This document shows, piece after piece, positions 7,379 through 14,281 of a DNA stretch of 28,679 bases. Below the pieces are notes generated by a model, which saw only the letters and a list, made by a program, of their open reading frames with translations, ran no database searches and had not been told where the DNA came from. Source of the stretch: Bacillota bacterium. Its GTDB lineage: Bacteria > Bacillota > Clostridia > Christensenellales > UBA1242. Made by a program: the position numbers and the translations under genes. The stretch is taken from positions 1 through 28,679 of the forward strand of contig WQZR01000004.1 in NCBI GenBank assembly GCA_009780625.1. The letters run 5' to 3'. How positions within the stretch are numbered: the stretch's first letter is position 1; each line of letters starts with the position of its first letter.

Positions 7379-7999
7379 AATATTTATCAAATTGCCGTCT
7401 GAATTATATCTTCTAACAATATCATCTTGATGCGAAGCATGTACAACTCTTGTTGTTACAAATGGATTTCTTTCCATAGTTGCAGTAGTAACTGTTATTT
7501 TATTTCCACTAACTTGGACAATCTGATAGTATTTCTCAATACTTATAATTTCAACACGGTATCGTTCAGAGCTATTACCAACTCCTACATATCCACCAAC
7601 AAACATCCACTCATCCTGTCTAAAGCCAGCTGGGAAAACTCCATCCCTTGTTAGACTATATGCTGCAAAGCCATTATCACTTAAAGTATTGTACAGTGTT
7701 CCAGTACCAGTACCATTCCCTAACCAAAACCGCCAGCCCATTGCGTTATATTCTGCACTATCAATAGGCTCCCACTCTGCCTGCGGTGCAAATCTTAATA
7801 AATAAAATGATGTTAAAGTTGTAAAGCTAGAGCCACTAGCATCAATTATCCTAAAAGCATTCCCACTAATTCCACTTAAATTAGCTGGATTCTGTGTTGG
7901 GCATTTGCAACCATCACAGCCGTTATTTCCGCACGCAACTAGAATAAATGGTATCACTAGAACAAACGCCAATAAACTTGTTAATTTCTTAAACTTCAT
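7343..7999 (-). CDS. Lipoprotein of unknown function
   Basis: 218 aa with a clear lipoprotein signal: KFKK, a hydrophobic core, and lipobox LVAC with the lipidated cysteine at 23. Three further cysteines follow at once (C28, C31, C33 in GCDGCKC), unusual directly behind the anchor. The rest (about 45-218) is likely a beta-rich extracellular domain with many aromatic residues (WEPID, WRFWLG, WMFVGGYVGVG, YYQIVQVSG); no family is recognised. AGGAG sits eight bases before the ATG. It follows the rplQ terminator and so should have its own promoter, which I could not identify. Its 3' end overlaps the LysM gene by 36 bases. Confidence 0.75.
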   Translation of the reverse strand: MKFKKLTSLLAFVLVIPFILVACGNNGCDGCKCPTQNPANLSGISGNAFRIIDASGSSFTTLTSFYLLRFAPQAEWEPIDSAEYNAMGWRFWLGNGTGTGTLYNTLSDNGFAAYSLTRDGVFPAGFRQDEWMFVGGYVGVGNSSERYRVEIISIEKYYQIVQVSGNKITVTTATMERNPFVTTRVVHASHQDDIVRRYNSDGNLINISVGTFWIEFFN

Positions 8000-8037
8000 A
8001 CCTATCTCCTAATGGAATTAGTTTAACATATATAACT

Positions 8038-8063
8038 AAAAAATGAGCCCATGCTCATTTTTT
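8038..8063 (-). terminator. Terminator of the infA-rplQ operon
   Basis: An 11-bp perfect inverted repeat, AAAAAATGAGC (8038-8048) and GCTCATTTTTT (8053-8063) with a 4-base loop; on the minus strand it ends in a T run, 17 bases past the rplQ stop. Confidence 0.85.
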
Positions 8064-8079
8064 AATTATTTGTTTTGGC

Positions 8080-8592
8080 TTACACCCATTGAAGTTCAAC
8101 AGTTGTTGCAACGTCTCCGCGTCTGATATCTTTTCTAACAATTCTAAGATATCCGCCGCCTTGCCCAACTTCTTTTCTTCTCTTGTCATACTTTGGTGCA
8201 TATACGTTGAAAATCTTTTCAAGAATTGGGTGGTTTACATCGCCTGTTCTTTCTTTGAACGCTTGAGGTGTTTCTTTTTTAAGACGAAGTTCTGGTTTGT
8301 CGTAAACATATGCTGCAATTTTTCTTCTTGCTGCAAGTTTTTTAACGCCATCGTTTTGAACCTCTTTCTTTTCTTTTGTTTTCTTTCCATCTTCAATCAC
8401 GTTTTTCTTTACTGTAACCGTGTCTTGATATGTGTCCATTGCAACTGTAAGAAGTTTTTCAGCAACACGTTTAACCGATTTTGCTCTTGCTTCTGTTGTT
8501 TCAAGCTTGCCATACCAGAAAAGGTCAGTCACTTGTCCGCGAATTAAAGCTGTTCTTTGGTCTGTTCTTTTTCCTAATTTTGCGTTTGACAT
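8080..8592 (-). CDS. rplQ: 50S ribosomal protein L17
   Basis: 170 aa against the usual 115-125. The N-terminus (KLGKRTDQRTALIRGQVTDLF) and the C-terminal GGGYLRIVRKDIRRGD with ELQWV are diagnostic. Extra length sits in the middle: a charged insertion around 60-83 (KNVIEDGKKTKEKKEVQND) and a longer segment before HPILEKIF. L17 is part of the large subunit near the exit tunnel and sits last in the alpha operon as in most bacteria, 10 bases after rpoA. A terminator follows directly. Confidence 0.97.
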   Translation of the reverse strand: MSNAKLGKRTDQRTALIRGQVTDLFWYGKLETTEARAKSVKRVAEKLLTVAMDTYQDTVTVKKNVIEDGKKTKEKKEVQNDGVKKLAARRKIAAYVYDKPELRLKKETPQAFKERTGDVNHPILEKIFNVYAPKYDKRRKEVGQGGGYLRIVRKDIRRGDVATTVELQWV

Positions 8593-8602
8593 GTTTGTCT
8601 CC

Positions 8603-9556
8603 TTATTCTAATTCTTCTTTGAAGTTTAGTCCGTATGACAAAATCTTTTCTTCGATTTCTTCGAATGATTTTTGCCCTAGGTTTTTAACTTTCATGATTT
8701 CGCTTCTTGTGCGTTTTGTCAGGTCTTCAATTGTTTTGATTCCTGCTCTAACAAGTGCAGAGTGGCTTCTTGTTGTTAAATCCATATCGTCGATTGTCAT
8801 TTCAAGAAGTTTAACTGATTGGTCTTGCTCTTCTACTTTAAGAATTGTTAGACCTGCAATTGTGCTGCTGATTTCAACAAACATGTTTACGTGCTCAACA
8901 AGAGATTTTGCTGCAAGTGCTGTAATTTCAGCTGCAGGCTTACTTCCATTCGTTGTCACTTCTAGAACAAGTCTGTCGAAGTTCATGTCTTGTCCAACAC
9001 GCGCGCCTTCAACCACATAGTTAACTGCTTTAACTGGTGAGTATAGTGCGTCCACTGGAATATAGCCAACTTCTCTTTCTGAAACTTTTTGTGTGCTTGC
9101 TGGAACATATCCTCTTCCAACTGTCACAAAAATTTCCATGTCAACATTTGCATCGTCTTCTGCTGTAAACAAAAGAAGTTCTTTGTTGATGATTTCAACT
9201 CTGTCGTTGAATGCGATGTCTTTTGCATAAACTGGACCCGCACCTCTCTTAACAAGTTTAAGTTTTTCTTCGAAGTTTGTGTCCGTGCTGTTTGCTTTAA
9301 CTGCAACATCTTTAAGGTTTAGAACGATTTCAACGATGTCTTCTTTAACACCTTTAATTGTTGAATATTCGTGCATGATGTTGTTGATTTTAACTCCGCT
9401 GATTGCAGCTGATGGAAGTTCTGATAGAAGAACTCTTCTTAGAGCGTTTCCAAGAGTTGTTCCGTATCCTTGAGTTAGAGGTTGCACTGTAAATTTTGCC
9501 ACCTTTCCATTTTCTGACTCAACAACTTTGATTTCTGGTTTATTTATTTGCATCAT
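8603..9556 (-). CDS. rpoA: RNA polymerase alpha subunit
   Basis: 317 aa, normal length. The N-terminal dimerisation/assembly domain includes PLTQGYGTTLGNALRRVLL (27-45) and KGVKEDIVEI; the C-terminal domain (about 250-310) has the helix-hairpin-helix core ALVRAGIKTIEDLTKRT...VKNLGQKSFEEI that contacts UP elements and activators. Between the domains is a short flexible linker. Located between rpsD and rplQ as expected. The 76-base spacer before it holds two small hairpins and then AAGGAGAA as ribosome site. Confidence 0.98.
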   Translation of the reverse strand: MMQINKPEIKVVESENGKVAKFTVQPLTQGYGTTLGNALRRVLLSELPSAAISGVKINNIMHEYSTIKGVKEDIVEIVLNLKDVAVKANSTDTNFEEKLKLVKRGAGPVYAKDIAFNDRVEIINKELLLFTAEDDANVDMEIFVTVGRGYVPASTQKVSEREVGYIPVDALYSPVKAVNYVVEGARVGQDMNFDRLVLEVTTNGSKPAAEITALAAKSLVEHVNMFVEISSTIAGLTILKVEEQDQSVKLLEMTIDDMDLTTRSHSALVRAGIKTIEDLTKRTRSEIMKVKNLGQKSFEEIEEKILSYGLNFKEELE

Positions 9557-9581
9557 TTTTTTATTCTCCTTAATTGCTAGT

Positions 9582-9622
9582 CCTAGATTGTTAGGCTGTA
9601 CCCAAGAGCTAAGATTCTAGCT
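9582..9622 (-). promoter_or_regulatory. Two small hairpins in the rpsD-rpoA spacer
   Basis: In mRNA sense: AGCTA-(6)-TAGCT (9607-9622), then GTACAG, then CCTA-(6)-TAGG (9582-9595), then GCAATTAAGGAG as ribosome site. The order GTACAG-hairpin-GCAA-AAGGAG echoes the stronger elements before rpsJ and rplC. May tune rpoA translation; this is inference. Confidence 0.35.
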
Positions 9623-9632
9623 ATATGCATTA

Positions 9633-10274
9633 TTATTTTGAATACAATTCGATGATTAGGTTTTCTTTAACTTGAAGGTCGATGTCTTCTCTTGTTGGTT
9701 CAGAAATAACCTTTCCTGTTAATTTTGCAGAGTCAAAACTAACCCACTTTGGAGTTACAATTTTTGCACCCTTAAGTTCTGTGAAGAACTTGTTTGCTTT
9801 TTTTGTATCTTTAATTTTGATGATGTCGCCCGCTGACACTTGGTAGCTTGGAATGTTTACGTTCTTTCCATTTACTTGAATGTGTCCGTGGTTAACAATT
9901 TGTCTAGATTCGTCGCGTGATGCGCCAATGCCCATTCTATATACAACGTTGTCTAGACGAAGTTCTAGAAGTTTAAGCATTTTTTCACCTGTTACTTCTT
10001 TGCTTCGAACGGCTTCTTCGTAGTAGCCTTTAAATTGTCTTTCTAAAACGCCATAGAAACGTTTTGTTTTTTGTTTTTCTCTAAGCTGTTGACCATATTC
10101 CGTTACTTTGATTTTCATCTGAGCTTTTGGACCTGGTGTCAACTCTTTTTTTCCTTGAGACGCTGCACGTCTGTCGAATGTGCATTTGTTGCTTGTGCAT
10201 CTTTCGCCTTTAAGGAAAAGCTTCGAACCTTCTCTTCTGCACAGTCTGCAGTCTGCTCCTGTATATCTTGCCAT
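9633..10274 (-). CDS. rpsD: 30S ribosomal protein S4
   Basis: 213 aa. MARYTGADCRLCRREG opens a zinc-type N-terminus with cysteines at 9, 12, 26 and 31. Then KTKRFYGVLERQFKGYYEEA and the S4 RNA-binding domain (LDNVVYRMGIGASRDESRQIVNHGHI, VNGKNVNIPS). S4 nucleates 30S assembly and in many bacteria represses its own operon. Its ATG overlaps the rpsK stop by one base (TAATG), implying translational coupling. Normal length, all key features present. Confidence 0.98.
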   Translation of the reverse strand: MARYTGADCRLCRREGSKLFLKGERCTSNKCTFDRRAASQGKKELTPGPKAQMKIKVTEYGQQLREKQKTKRFYGVLERQFKGYYEEAVRSKEVTGEKMLKLLELRLDNVVYRMGIGASRDESRQIVNHGHIQVNGKNVNIPSYQVSAGDIIKIKDTKKANKFFTELKGAKIVTPKWVSFDSAKLTGKVISEPTREDIDLQVKENLIIELYSK

Positions 10275-10684
10275 TAGATTCTTCTCCTTTTAGGTGGTCT
10301 GCAACCATTGTGTGGTATTGGAGATACATCCTTAATTTCTGTAACTGTAAGCCCTGCTTCTGCCATTGCACGAATGCTTGTTTCTCTGCCTTGGCCTGGA
10401 CCTTTGATTTCAACTCTAACCGATTGCATGCCTCTTTCTTTTGCAACAGTTGCTGCAGCAAGAGCTGCTTGTTGTGCCGCAAAAGGAGTTTGCTTTCTAG
10501 AGCCTTTGTATCCAATTCTTCCTGGAGAAGACTGGCTTACAACGTTGCCCTGTTCGTCAGCAATTGTTACAATCGTGTTATTTGAAGTTGATTGAATATG
10601 AGCAACACCACGTGCAGTTACTTTGATGGTTTTTTTAGCTTTCTTTGGTGCTACTTTTTTCTTAATTGGTTTCTTATCTGACAC
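10274..10684 (-). CDS. rpsK: 30S ribosomal protein S11
   Basis: 136 aa, with a slightly long Lys-rich head (KKPIKKKVAPKKAKK) before the conserved core ARGVAHIQSTSNNTIVTI, GRIGYKGSRKQTPFAAQ and the C-terminal PHNGCRPPKRRRI. Binds 16S rRNA in the platform. Twelve bases follow rpsM; one-base overlap with rpsD. Confidence 0.98.
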   Translation of the reverse strand: MSDKKPIKKKVAPKKAKKTIKVTARGVAHIQSTSNNTIVTIADEQGNVVSQSSPGRIGYKGSRKQTPFAAQQAALAAATVAKERGMQSVRVEIKGPGQGRETSIRAMAEAGLTVTEIKDVSPIPHNGCRPPKRRRI

Positions 10685-10696
10685 TTTTTATTACTC

Positions 10697-11077
10697 CTAT
10701 TTCTTTTTATTTTTTGTTGAAGCCCCTGAACTTCTTGGTCCTTTGTGACTTCTTGCGTTTGAGTGCGTTCTTTGCCCTCTTACTGGCAATCCTTTTCTGT
10801 GACGGATGCCTCTATAGTTTCCAACATCTGTTAGAGCTTTTATATCTAGACCAACTTTTTTCTTAAGGTCTCCCTCAAGCAAAATTCCGTGCGTGTCGCA
10901 ATAGTCTTTAATATTTCTAACTTGTTCTTCAGTTAGGTTTTTGCAACGAATGCTTTCGTCTATTTTTAACGCTTCCAAAATTTCTTTGCTTTTTGGCTTA
11001 CCAATTCCATAGATGCTTGTTAGGCCGATTAGAACTCTTTTTTCTGCTGGTAAATCTACACCTGCTATACGAGCCAT
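10697..11077 (-). CDS. rpsM: 30S ribosomal protein S13
   Basis: 126 aa. MARIAGVDLPAEKRVLIGLT, YGIGKPKSKEIL and the C-terminal RHRKGLPVRGQRTHSNAR are diagnostic; the Lys-rich C-tail ends KNKKK. S13 sits at the head of the 30S subunit and contacts the P-site tRNA and L5. The preceding 178-base gap holds two long hairpins, in the position where the alpha-operon leader lies in enterobacteria. AAGGAGAA lies before the ATG. Confidence 0.98.
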   Translation of the reverse strand: MARIAGVDLPAEKRVLIGLTSIYGIGKPKSKEILEALKIDESIRCKNLTEEQVRNIKDYCDTHGILLEGDLKKKVGLDIKALTDVGNYRGIRHRKGLPVRGQRTHSNARSHKGPRSSGASTKNKKK

Positions 11078-11255
11078 ATTTCTGGTTCTCCTTGTTGATT
11101 TTTGTTTTTTATTTAGAAAATGTGATTAGCACTTTTACTAATCACTTTTTTTGTTTATTTAATTTATTTTGTTTTATGTTTTAGATGGGAGTTTCTCAGC
11201 ATTTCTAAGAATCTAAGTTGCCGCGGAGATTCTTACAAACAGCCAAAAAGCAAGG
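11078..11255 (-). promoter_or_regulatory. Structured rpmJ-rpsM spacer (possible leader)
   Basis: 178 bases without a gene. In mRNA order: a perfect 8-bp stem AAGAATCT/AGATTCTT (11207-11234) with a 12-base G/C-rich loop; an A/T-rich stretch; then a perfect 8-bp stem GTGATTAG/CTAATCAC (11122-11145). The second would act as a terminator only on the plus strand (T run at 11146-11152), where no gene lies upstream, so a leader or processing role in the minus mRNA is more likely. No convincing promoter is seen in it. Confidence 0.45.
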
Positions 11256-11369
11256 TTACCCTTGTCTCTGCTTATGCTTTGGTGTTTCGCAAATGATTAA
11301 AACTTTGCCGCTTCTTTTTACCGTTTTGCATTTAGGGCAAATTGGTTTTACGCCTGCTCTTACTTTCAT
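11256..11369 (-). CDS. rpmJ: 50S ribosomal protein L36
   Basis: 37 aa, read directly from the sequence. MKVRAGVKPICPKCK begins it; zinc ligands are C11, C14, C27 and H32, so this is the zinc-containing form. The start at 11369 has GGAGGGAGAA seven bases upstream, overlapping the end of infA. L36 is a small large-subunit protein and always sits between infA and rpsM in this type of operon. Confidence 0.95.
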   Translation of the reverse strand: MKVRAGVKPICPKCKTVKRSGKVLIICETPKHKQRQG

Positions 11370-11370
11370 T

Positions 11371-11589
11371 TTACTTCTCCCTCCATGTTATTCTGCCTTT
11401 CGACAAATCGTATGGACTCATTTCAAGTTTAACTTTGTCACCAGCAATAATCGTGATGCGATTCATTCTAAGTTTGCCGCTGATGTGGCACGAAACAATG
11501 TGCCCATTTACGAGTTTAACTTTGAATTTGCTGCCTGGTAGAACCTCGTCGATAATACCTTCTGTGATAATTAAATCATCTTTCGCCAT
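11371..11589 (-). CDS. infA: Translation initiation factor IF-1
   Basis: 72 aa from the ATG at 11589, the usual length: MAKDDLIITEGIIDEVLPG, then the OB-fold core VKLVNGHIVSCHISGKLRMNRI and the end SPYDLSKGRITWREK. IF-1 binds the A site of the 30S subunit during initiation. The frame is open 13 codons further upstream, but that stretch lies over the promoter and is not conserved in IF-1. There is no ribosome site before the ATG, and the -10 element is just ten bases upstream, so the mRNA seems nearly leaderless. One base separates its stop codon from the rpmJ start. Confidence 0.96.
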   Translation of the reverse strand: MAKDDLIITEGIIDEVLPGSKFKVKLVNGHIVSCHISGKLRMNRITIIAGDKVKLEMSPYDLSKGRITWREK

Positions 11590-11599
11590 AAAACATATA

Positions 11600-11628
11600 A
11601 GTATATCATAAGCCCATAATTTTGACAA
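11600..11628 (-). promoter_or_regulatory. Promoter of the infA-rplQ operon
   Basis: Minus strand: -35 TTGTCA (11623-11628), 17-bp spacer, -10 TATACT (11600-11605). The infA ATG is ten bases past the -10, giving an expected leader of only about four bases. The inverted cysK gene just upstream makes a separate promoter necessary. Confidence 0.7.
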
Positions 11629-11693
11629 GTCTTTTTTAAAAGACGAATAAGTTTTGCATCAAAACCCTCTTCGCTTTTTATCAATATTTTGAA

Positions 11694-11699
11694 TATAAT
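11694..11699 (+). promoter_or_regulatory. -10 element for cysK
   Basis: Perfect TATAAT 33 bases before the ATG at 11733; the -35 region is weak (TTCGCT at 18 bp). AGGGGG (11722-11727) is the ribosome site. Confidence 0.5.
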
Positions 11700-11732
11700 G
11701 ATAGAATAAAAGAAACACATTAGGGGGCACAA

Positions 11733-12665
11733 ATGATACACAAAAATATGCTGGAAACTATAGGCAATTCGCCTGTGATTGAACTTGAGAGAGTTGTGAA
11801 GAAACATAATATAAAGGGCGAGATTTATGCAAAGATTGAGTTCTTCTGCCCTGGACTCTCCAAAAAAGACCGCATTGCAAAGCATATGATTCTTCAAGCT
11901 GAAAAAGACGGAAGTTTAAAACCTGGTCAAACAGTGATTGAACAAACAAGTGGAAACACTGGAATTGGTCTTGCCGCAGTTTGTGCGGTTAAGGGCTATC
12001 CTTTTATTGCAGTTATGAGCGAAGGAAACTCTTTTGAACGTATTGTTATGATTAAACAATTTGGCGGAAAAGTCCATCTTGTGAAGCAACACCCAGACAG
12101 CGAAAAAGGCAAAGTTAGTTCTGCTGATATGGAACTTGTGGAAAAAGAATTCAATCGCCTATCAGAAGAAATTAAGGCATACAAAGTTGGGCAATTTTAT
12201 AATGTGGAAAACGCAATGGCTCACTATCACACAACAAGCAAAGAAATAATAAAAGATTTGCCAAACATTGACGCATTTTGTGATTATGTTGGAACTGGCG
12301 GAAGTTTTGAGGGTATTGCAAAAGGGTTGAAAGAATATAAAAAAAGCATTCAATGCTTTCAAGTTGAGCCTGCTCATGCAAAACACATAATTCAAGGCGG
12401 TGGCTATTTTAAAACACCGCCATTTGCAGACAGCAAAAACTGCGATGGAAAAATTGTCATAAGCGACAAAGAAGCACTATATTGGGCAAAAGAACTTTCC
12501 GAAGTTGAAGCAATTGCAGGCGGAATTTCGTCTGGAGCAAACCTTGCCGCTGCAATTTCTTATCTAAAGAAAAACCCAGGCAAATCTATTGTCTTTTTGG
12601 TTAACGACCCTATGCTTAAATATATGTCTGCCCCAGATATACAAAACTGGGATTCGATTAAATAG
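11733..12665 (+). CDS. cysK: Cysteine synthase (O-acetylserine sulfhydrylase family)
   Basis: 310 aa, a typical fold-type II PLP enzyme making cysteine from O-acetylserine and sulfide. IGNSPVIEL opens it; Lys45 in GLSKKDRIAK is the PLP Schiff-base lysine; TSGNTGIGLA (72-81) binds the substrate carboxylate; GTGGSFEGIAKGLK matches the phosphate-binding loop and GISSGANLAAA the C-terminal conserved serine loop. The segment before the lysine reads FFCPGLSKKD instead of the usual NPGGSVKD, so substrate preference (for example cystathionine or O-phosphoserine type) is open. AGGGGG at good spacing supports the start. It is inserted in opposite orientation between map and infA, with an 8-base 3' overlap with map. 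Confidence 0.9.
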   Translation: MIHKNMLETIGNSPVIELERVVKKHNIKGEIYAKIEFFCPGLSKKDRIAKHMILQAEKDGSLKPGQTVIEQTSGNTGIGLAAVCAVKGYPFIAVMSEGNSFERIVMIKQFGGKVHLVKQHPDSEKGKVSSADMELVEKEFNRLSEEIKAYKVGQFYNVENAMAHYHTTSKEIIKDLPNIDAFCDYVGTGGSFEGIAKGLKEYKKSIQCFQVEPAHAKHIIQGGGYFKTPPFADSKNCDGKIVISDKEALYWAKELSEVEAIAGGISSGANLAAAISYLKKNPGKSIVFLVNDPMLKYMSAPDIQNWDSIK

Positions 12666-13410
12666 TCAGAACTTCAACGCCGTCTTTGGTTATAACAACT
12701 GTGTTTTCATAGTGCGCGGAAAGTTTTCCATCGGCTGTCACAACAACCGACACATTTTGCCCGCCTCTAAATTCAACTTGCCATGTACCTTCGTTAATCA
12801 TAGGTTCAATTGCAAGTGTTTGACCCTCAAGCAATGTTCCACCGTTTCCTTTATATCCGTCGTAGTTAAGCACGTGCGGCTCCATGTGAAGTTTTTCTCC
12901 AATGCCGTGCCCCACCATTTGCCTCACAACACTGAAGCCATTAAGCTCAGCATGTTTCTGACAAGCTTTGCCTATTTCGTTAAGTTTGCTTCCTGCTTTA
13001 ATATTTTCTATTGATTTAAAGAAACATTCTTTTGTTACATCTATAAGTTTTTGTGCATTTTTAGAAATTTTTCCAACTGGAAATGTTCTTGCTGCATCTG
13101 CGTGCACGCCGTTTATAACTGCACCAACGTCAATACTTAGAATATCACCTTCTTCTAGCTTTCTGTCGCTTGGTCTGCCGTGCACAACTTCTTCGTTGAT
13201 TGATGCACAAATTGTGTATGGAAAGCCTTGATAGCCTTTAAACGATGGTTTTGCTCCTTGCTTTAAGATGTGCATCTCAACCGCCGCATCAATTTCTCTT
13301 GTGGTGACCCCAACTTTAGCCATTTTTTCAGCGACCAAAAGAGCCTCGGCAACAATCTTGCCGGCTTTTCTCATGTCATTAAGTTTTTTGGGGCTTAAAA
13401 TTTTTATCAT
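12658..13410 (-). CDS. map: Methionine aminopeptidase, type I
   Basis: 250 aa, the usual length without an N-terminal zinc-finger extension. Removes the initiator methionine from new proteins. The pita-bread-fold residues are all present: H77 (EEVVHG), metal ligands D94 (SIDVG), D105 (HADAARTF), H168 (GHGIG), E202 (AIEPMI) and E235 (ENTVVIT), and substrate-contact H175. The ATG overlaps the stop of the adk-like gene by four bases (ATGA). Downstream it runs eight bases into the convergent cysK, with no terminator visible. Confidence 0.97.
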   Translation of the reverse strand: MIKILSPKKLNDMRKAGKIVAEALLVAEKMAKVGVTTREIDAAVEMHILKQGAKPSFKGYQGFPYTICASINEEVVHGRPSDRKLEEGDILSIDVGAVINGVHADAARTFPVGKISKNAQKLIDVTKECFFKSIENIKAGSKLNEIGKACQKHAELNGFSVVRQMVGHGIGEKLHMEPHVLNYDGYKGNGGTLLEGQTLAIEPMINEGTWQVEFRGGQNVSVVVTADGKLSAHYENTVVITKDGVEVLTI

Positions 13411-14120
13411 GATAACCCTGCCTCAATAAGTATTTCCAAAATTTTTTTAAGAACAACAATAATTGGTTTATTGTTGTCAACCTCATAGAGAATTTTTCTG
13501 TTCTCTTTTCTTTCCATTTCTCTAACCAACTCCAAAAGCGGAAGTGTTTCTGTTTCAAAAACTTCTTTTCTGTGAAGAATTGCCTCAGTTGTTGCATCGT
13601 CTCTTTGATATAGTTCACCATCGCAAACCATTGGTTTTTCGTTTTGGTCTTTAAGAACCTTAGGGCATTTTTTTGTTTTGATAATTGCCTTGCCTTCTGG
13701 GGTTCTGTCGTCGTATTGCTCTCTGCAGATTTTGCAAACCCATCTAGATTGTTGACGTCTAATCATTTCTTCTGTTGGAATTGTTAGATGAAAAACTAAA
13801 TCTATTCTAACATCCTTAACAAGTGCATTCCATCTGCCAATTGAACGCGGATAGCCATCTAGAACCGAATTCTTTTTGCTGCTTAGAAGATGCCCCATTG
13901 TTGCTTCAATTGAAATCTCTTCTTTAACAAGTCCACCTTCTGCCATTGTTTTTCTAACATATTCGCTGTGTGGATGTGTCGGGTCGCTGGCAATTTGTTT
14001 TAGAAGTGTGCTTGTAATCACGTGGTCGCGGTTTAGAAGTTCTGAAATCTTCTTTGAAAAGAGCCCTTTCCCAGCTCCTGGCACTCCAAACATAAGTATT
14101 GTTGATTTTTGTTTAGACAT
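13407..14120 (-). CDS. Divergent adenylate-kinase-like NMP kinase
   Basis: 237 aa. Walker A GVPGAGKG is at 12-19; DGYPRS, a zinc-type lid (CKIC ... CP ... CDG) and QRDDATTEAILHRKEVF follow adenylate kinase order. Yet the AMP-binding parts differ: the usual STGDMLR reads TSTLLKQ, so the Gly-Asp and Arg are lost, and the Gln that recognises adenine after DGxPR is Arg-Trp (DGYPRSIGRW). It is thus probably a paralogue with another nucleotide or substrate, or a regulatory copy. It lies between the normal adk and map, coupled to map by an ATGA overlap. AAGGAGAT precedes the start. Confidence 0.8.
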   Translation of the reverse strand: MSKQKSTILMFGVPGAGKGLFSKKISELLNRDHVITSTLLKQIASDPTHPHSEYVRKTMAEGGLVKEEISIEATMGHLLSSKKNSVLDGYPRSIGRWNALVKDVRIDLVFHLTIPTEEMIRRQQSRWVCKICREQYDDRTPEGKAIIKTKKCPKVLKDQNEKPMVCDGELYQRDDATTEAILHRKEVFETETLPLLELVREMERKENRKILYEVDNNKPIIVVLKKILEILIEAGLS

Positions 14121-14159
14121 TCAATCTCCTTGCTCTGTATAGTTTAACACTTTTGTTTT

Positions 14160-14281
14160 AAATAATGAGTTATTTTTTTGCAAGACTAGGAGAGCAAGAT
14201 TTTATCGAGGCGACACGTATACAGATATACGTTAGCCTTGAGAAAAACGCTGCTCGACAACGTATTGTAAAAAAAGAGCCA
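14160..14281. other. Structured spacer between adk and the adk-like gene
   Basis: About 120 bases without a gene. A hairpin AGGC-(3)-ACGTATA-CAGA-TATACGT-(2)-GCCT is centred near 14223 and is symmetric on both strands. Its flanks also repeat partly complementary words (TCGAG.. and GCTCGA, GAGAGC and GCTGCTC), giving possible longer-range pairing. No T run fits a plain terminator for adk. May be a structured RNA element or a dispersed repeat. Confidence 0.4.

Noticed and set aside
11122..11152. Plus-strand terminator GTGATTAG...CTAATCAC with T run
   Set aside because: No plus-strand gene lies upstream within reach; treated as part of the rpsM leader on the minus strand instead.
11371..11628. 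Longer infA frame with 13 extra N-terminal codons
   Set aside because: IF-1 is normally 72 residues starting MAKDD; the extra codons lie over the promoter.
11700..12670. Mobile element as the source of the inverted cysK
   Set aside because: No transposase, terminal inverted repeats or target duplication could be seen around the gene.
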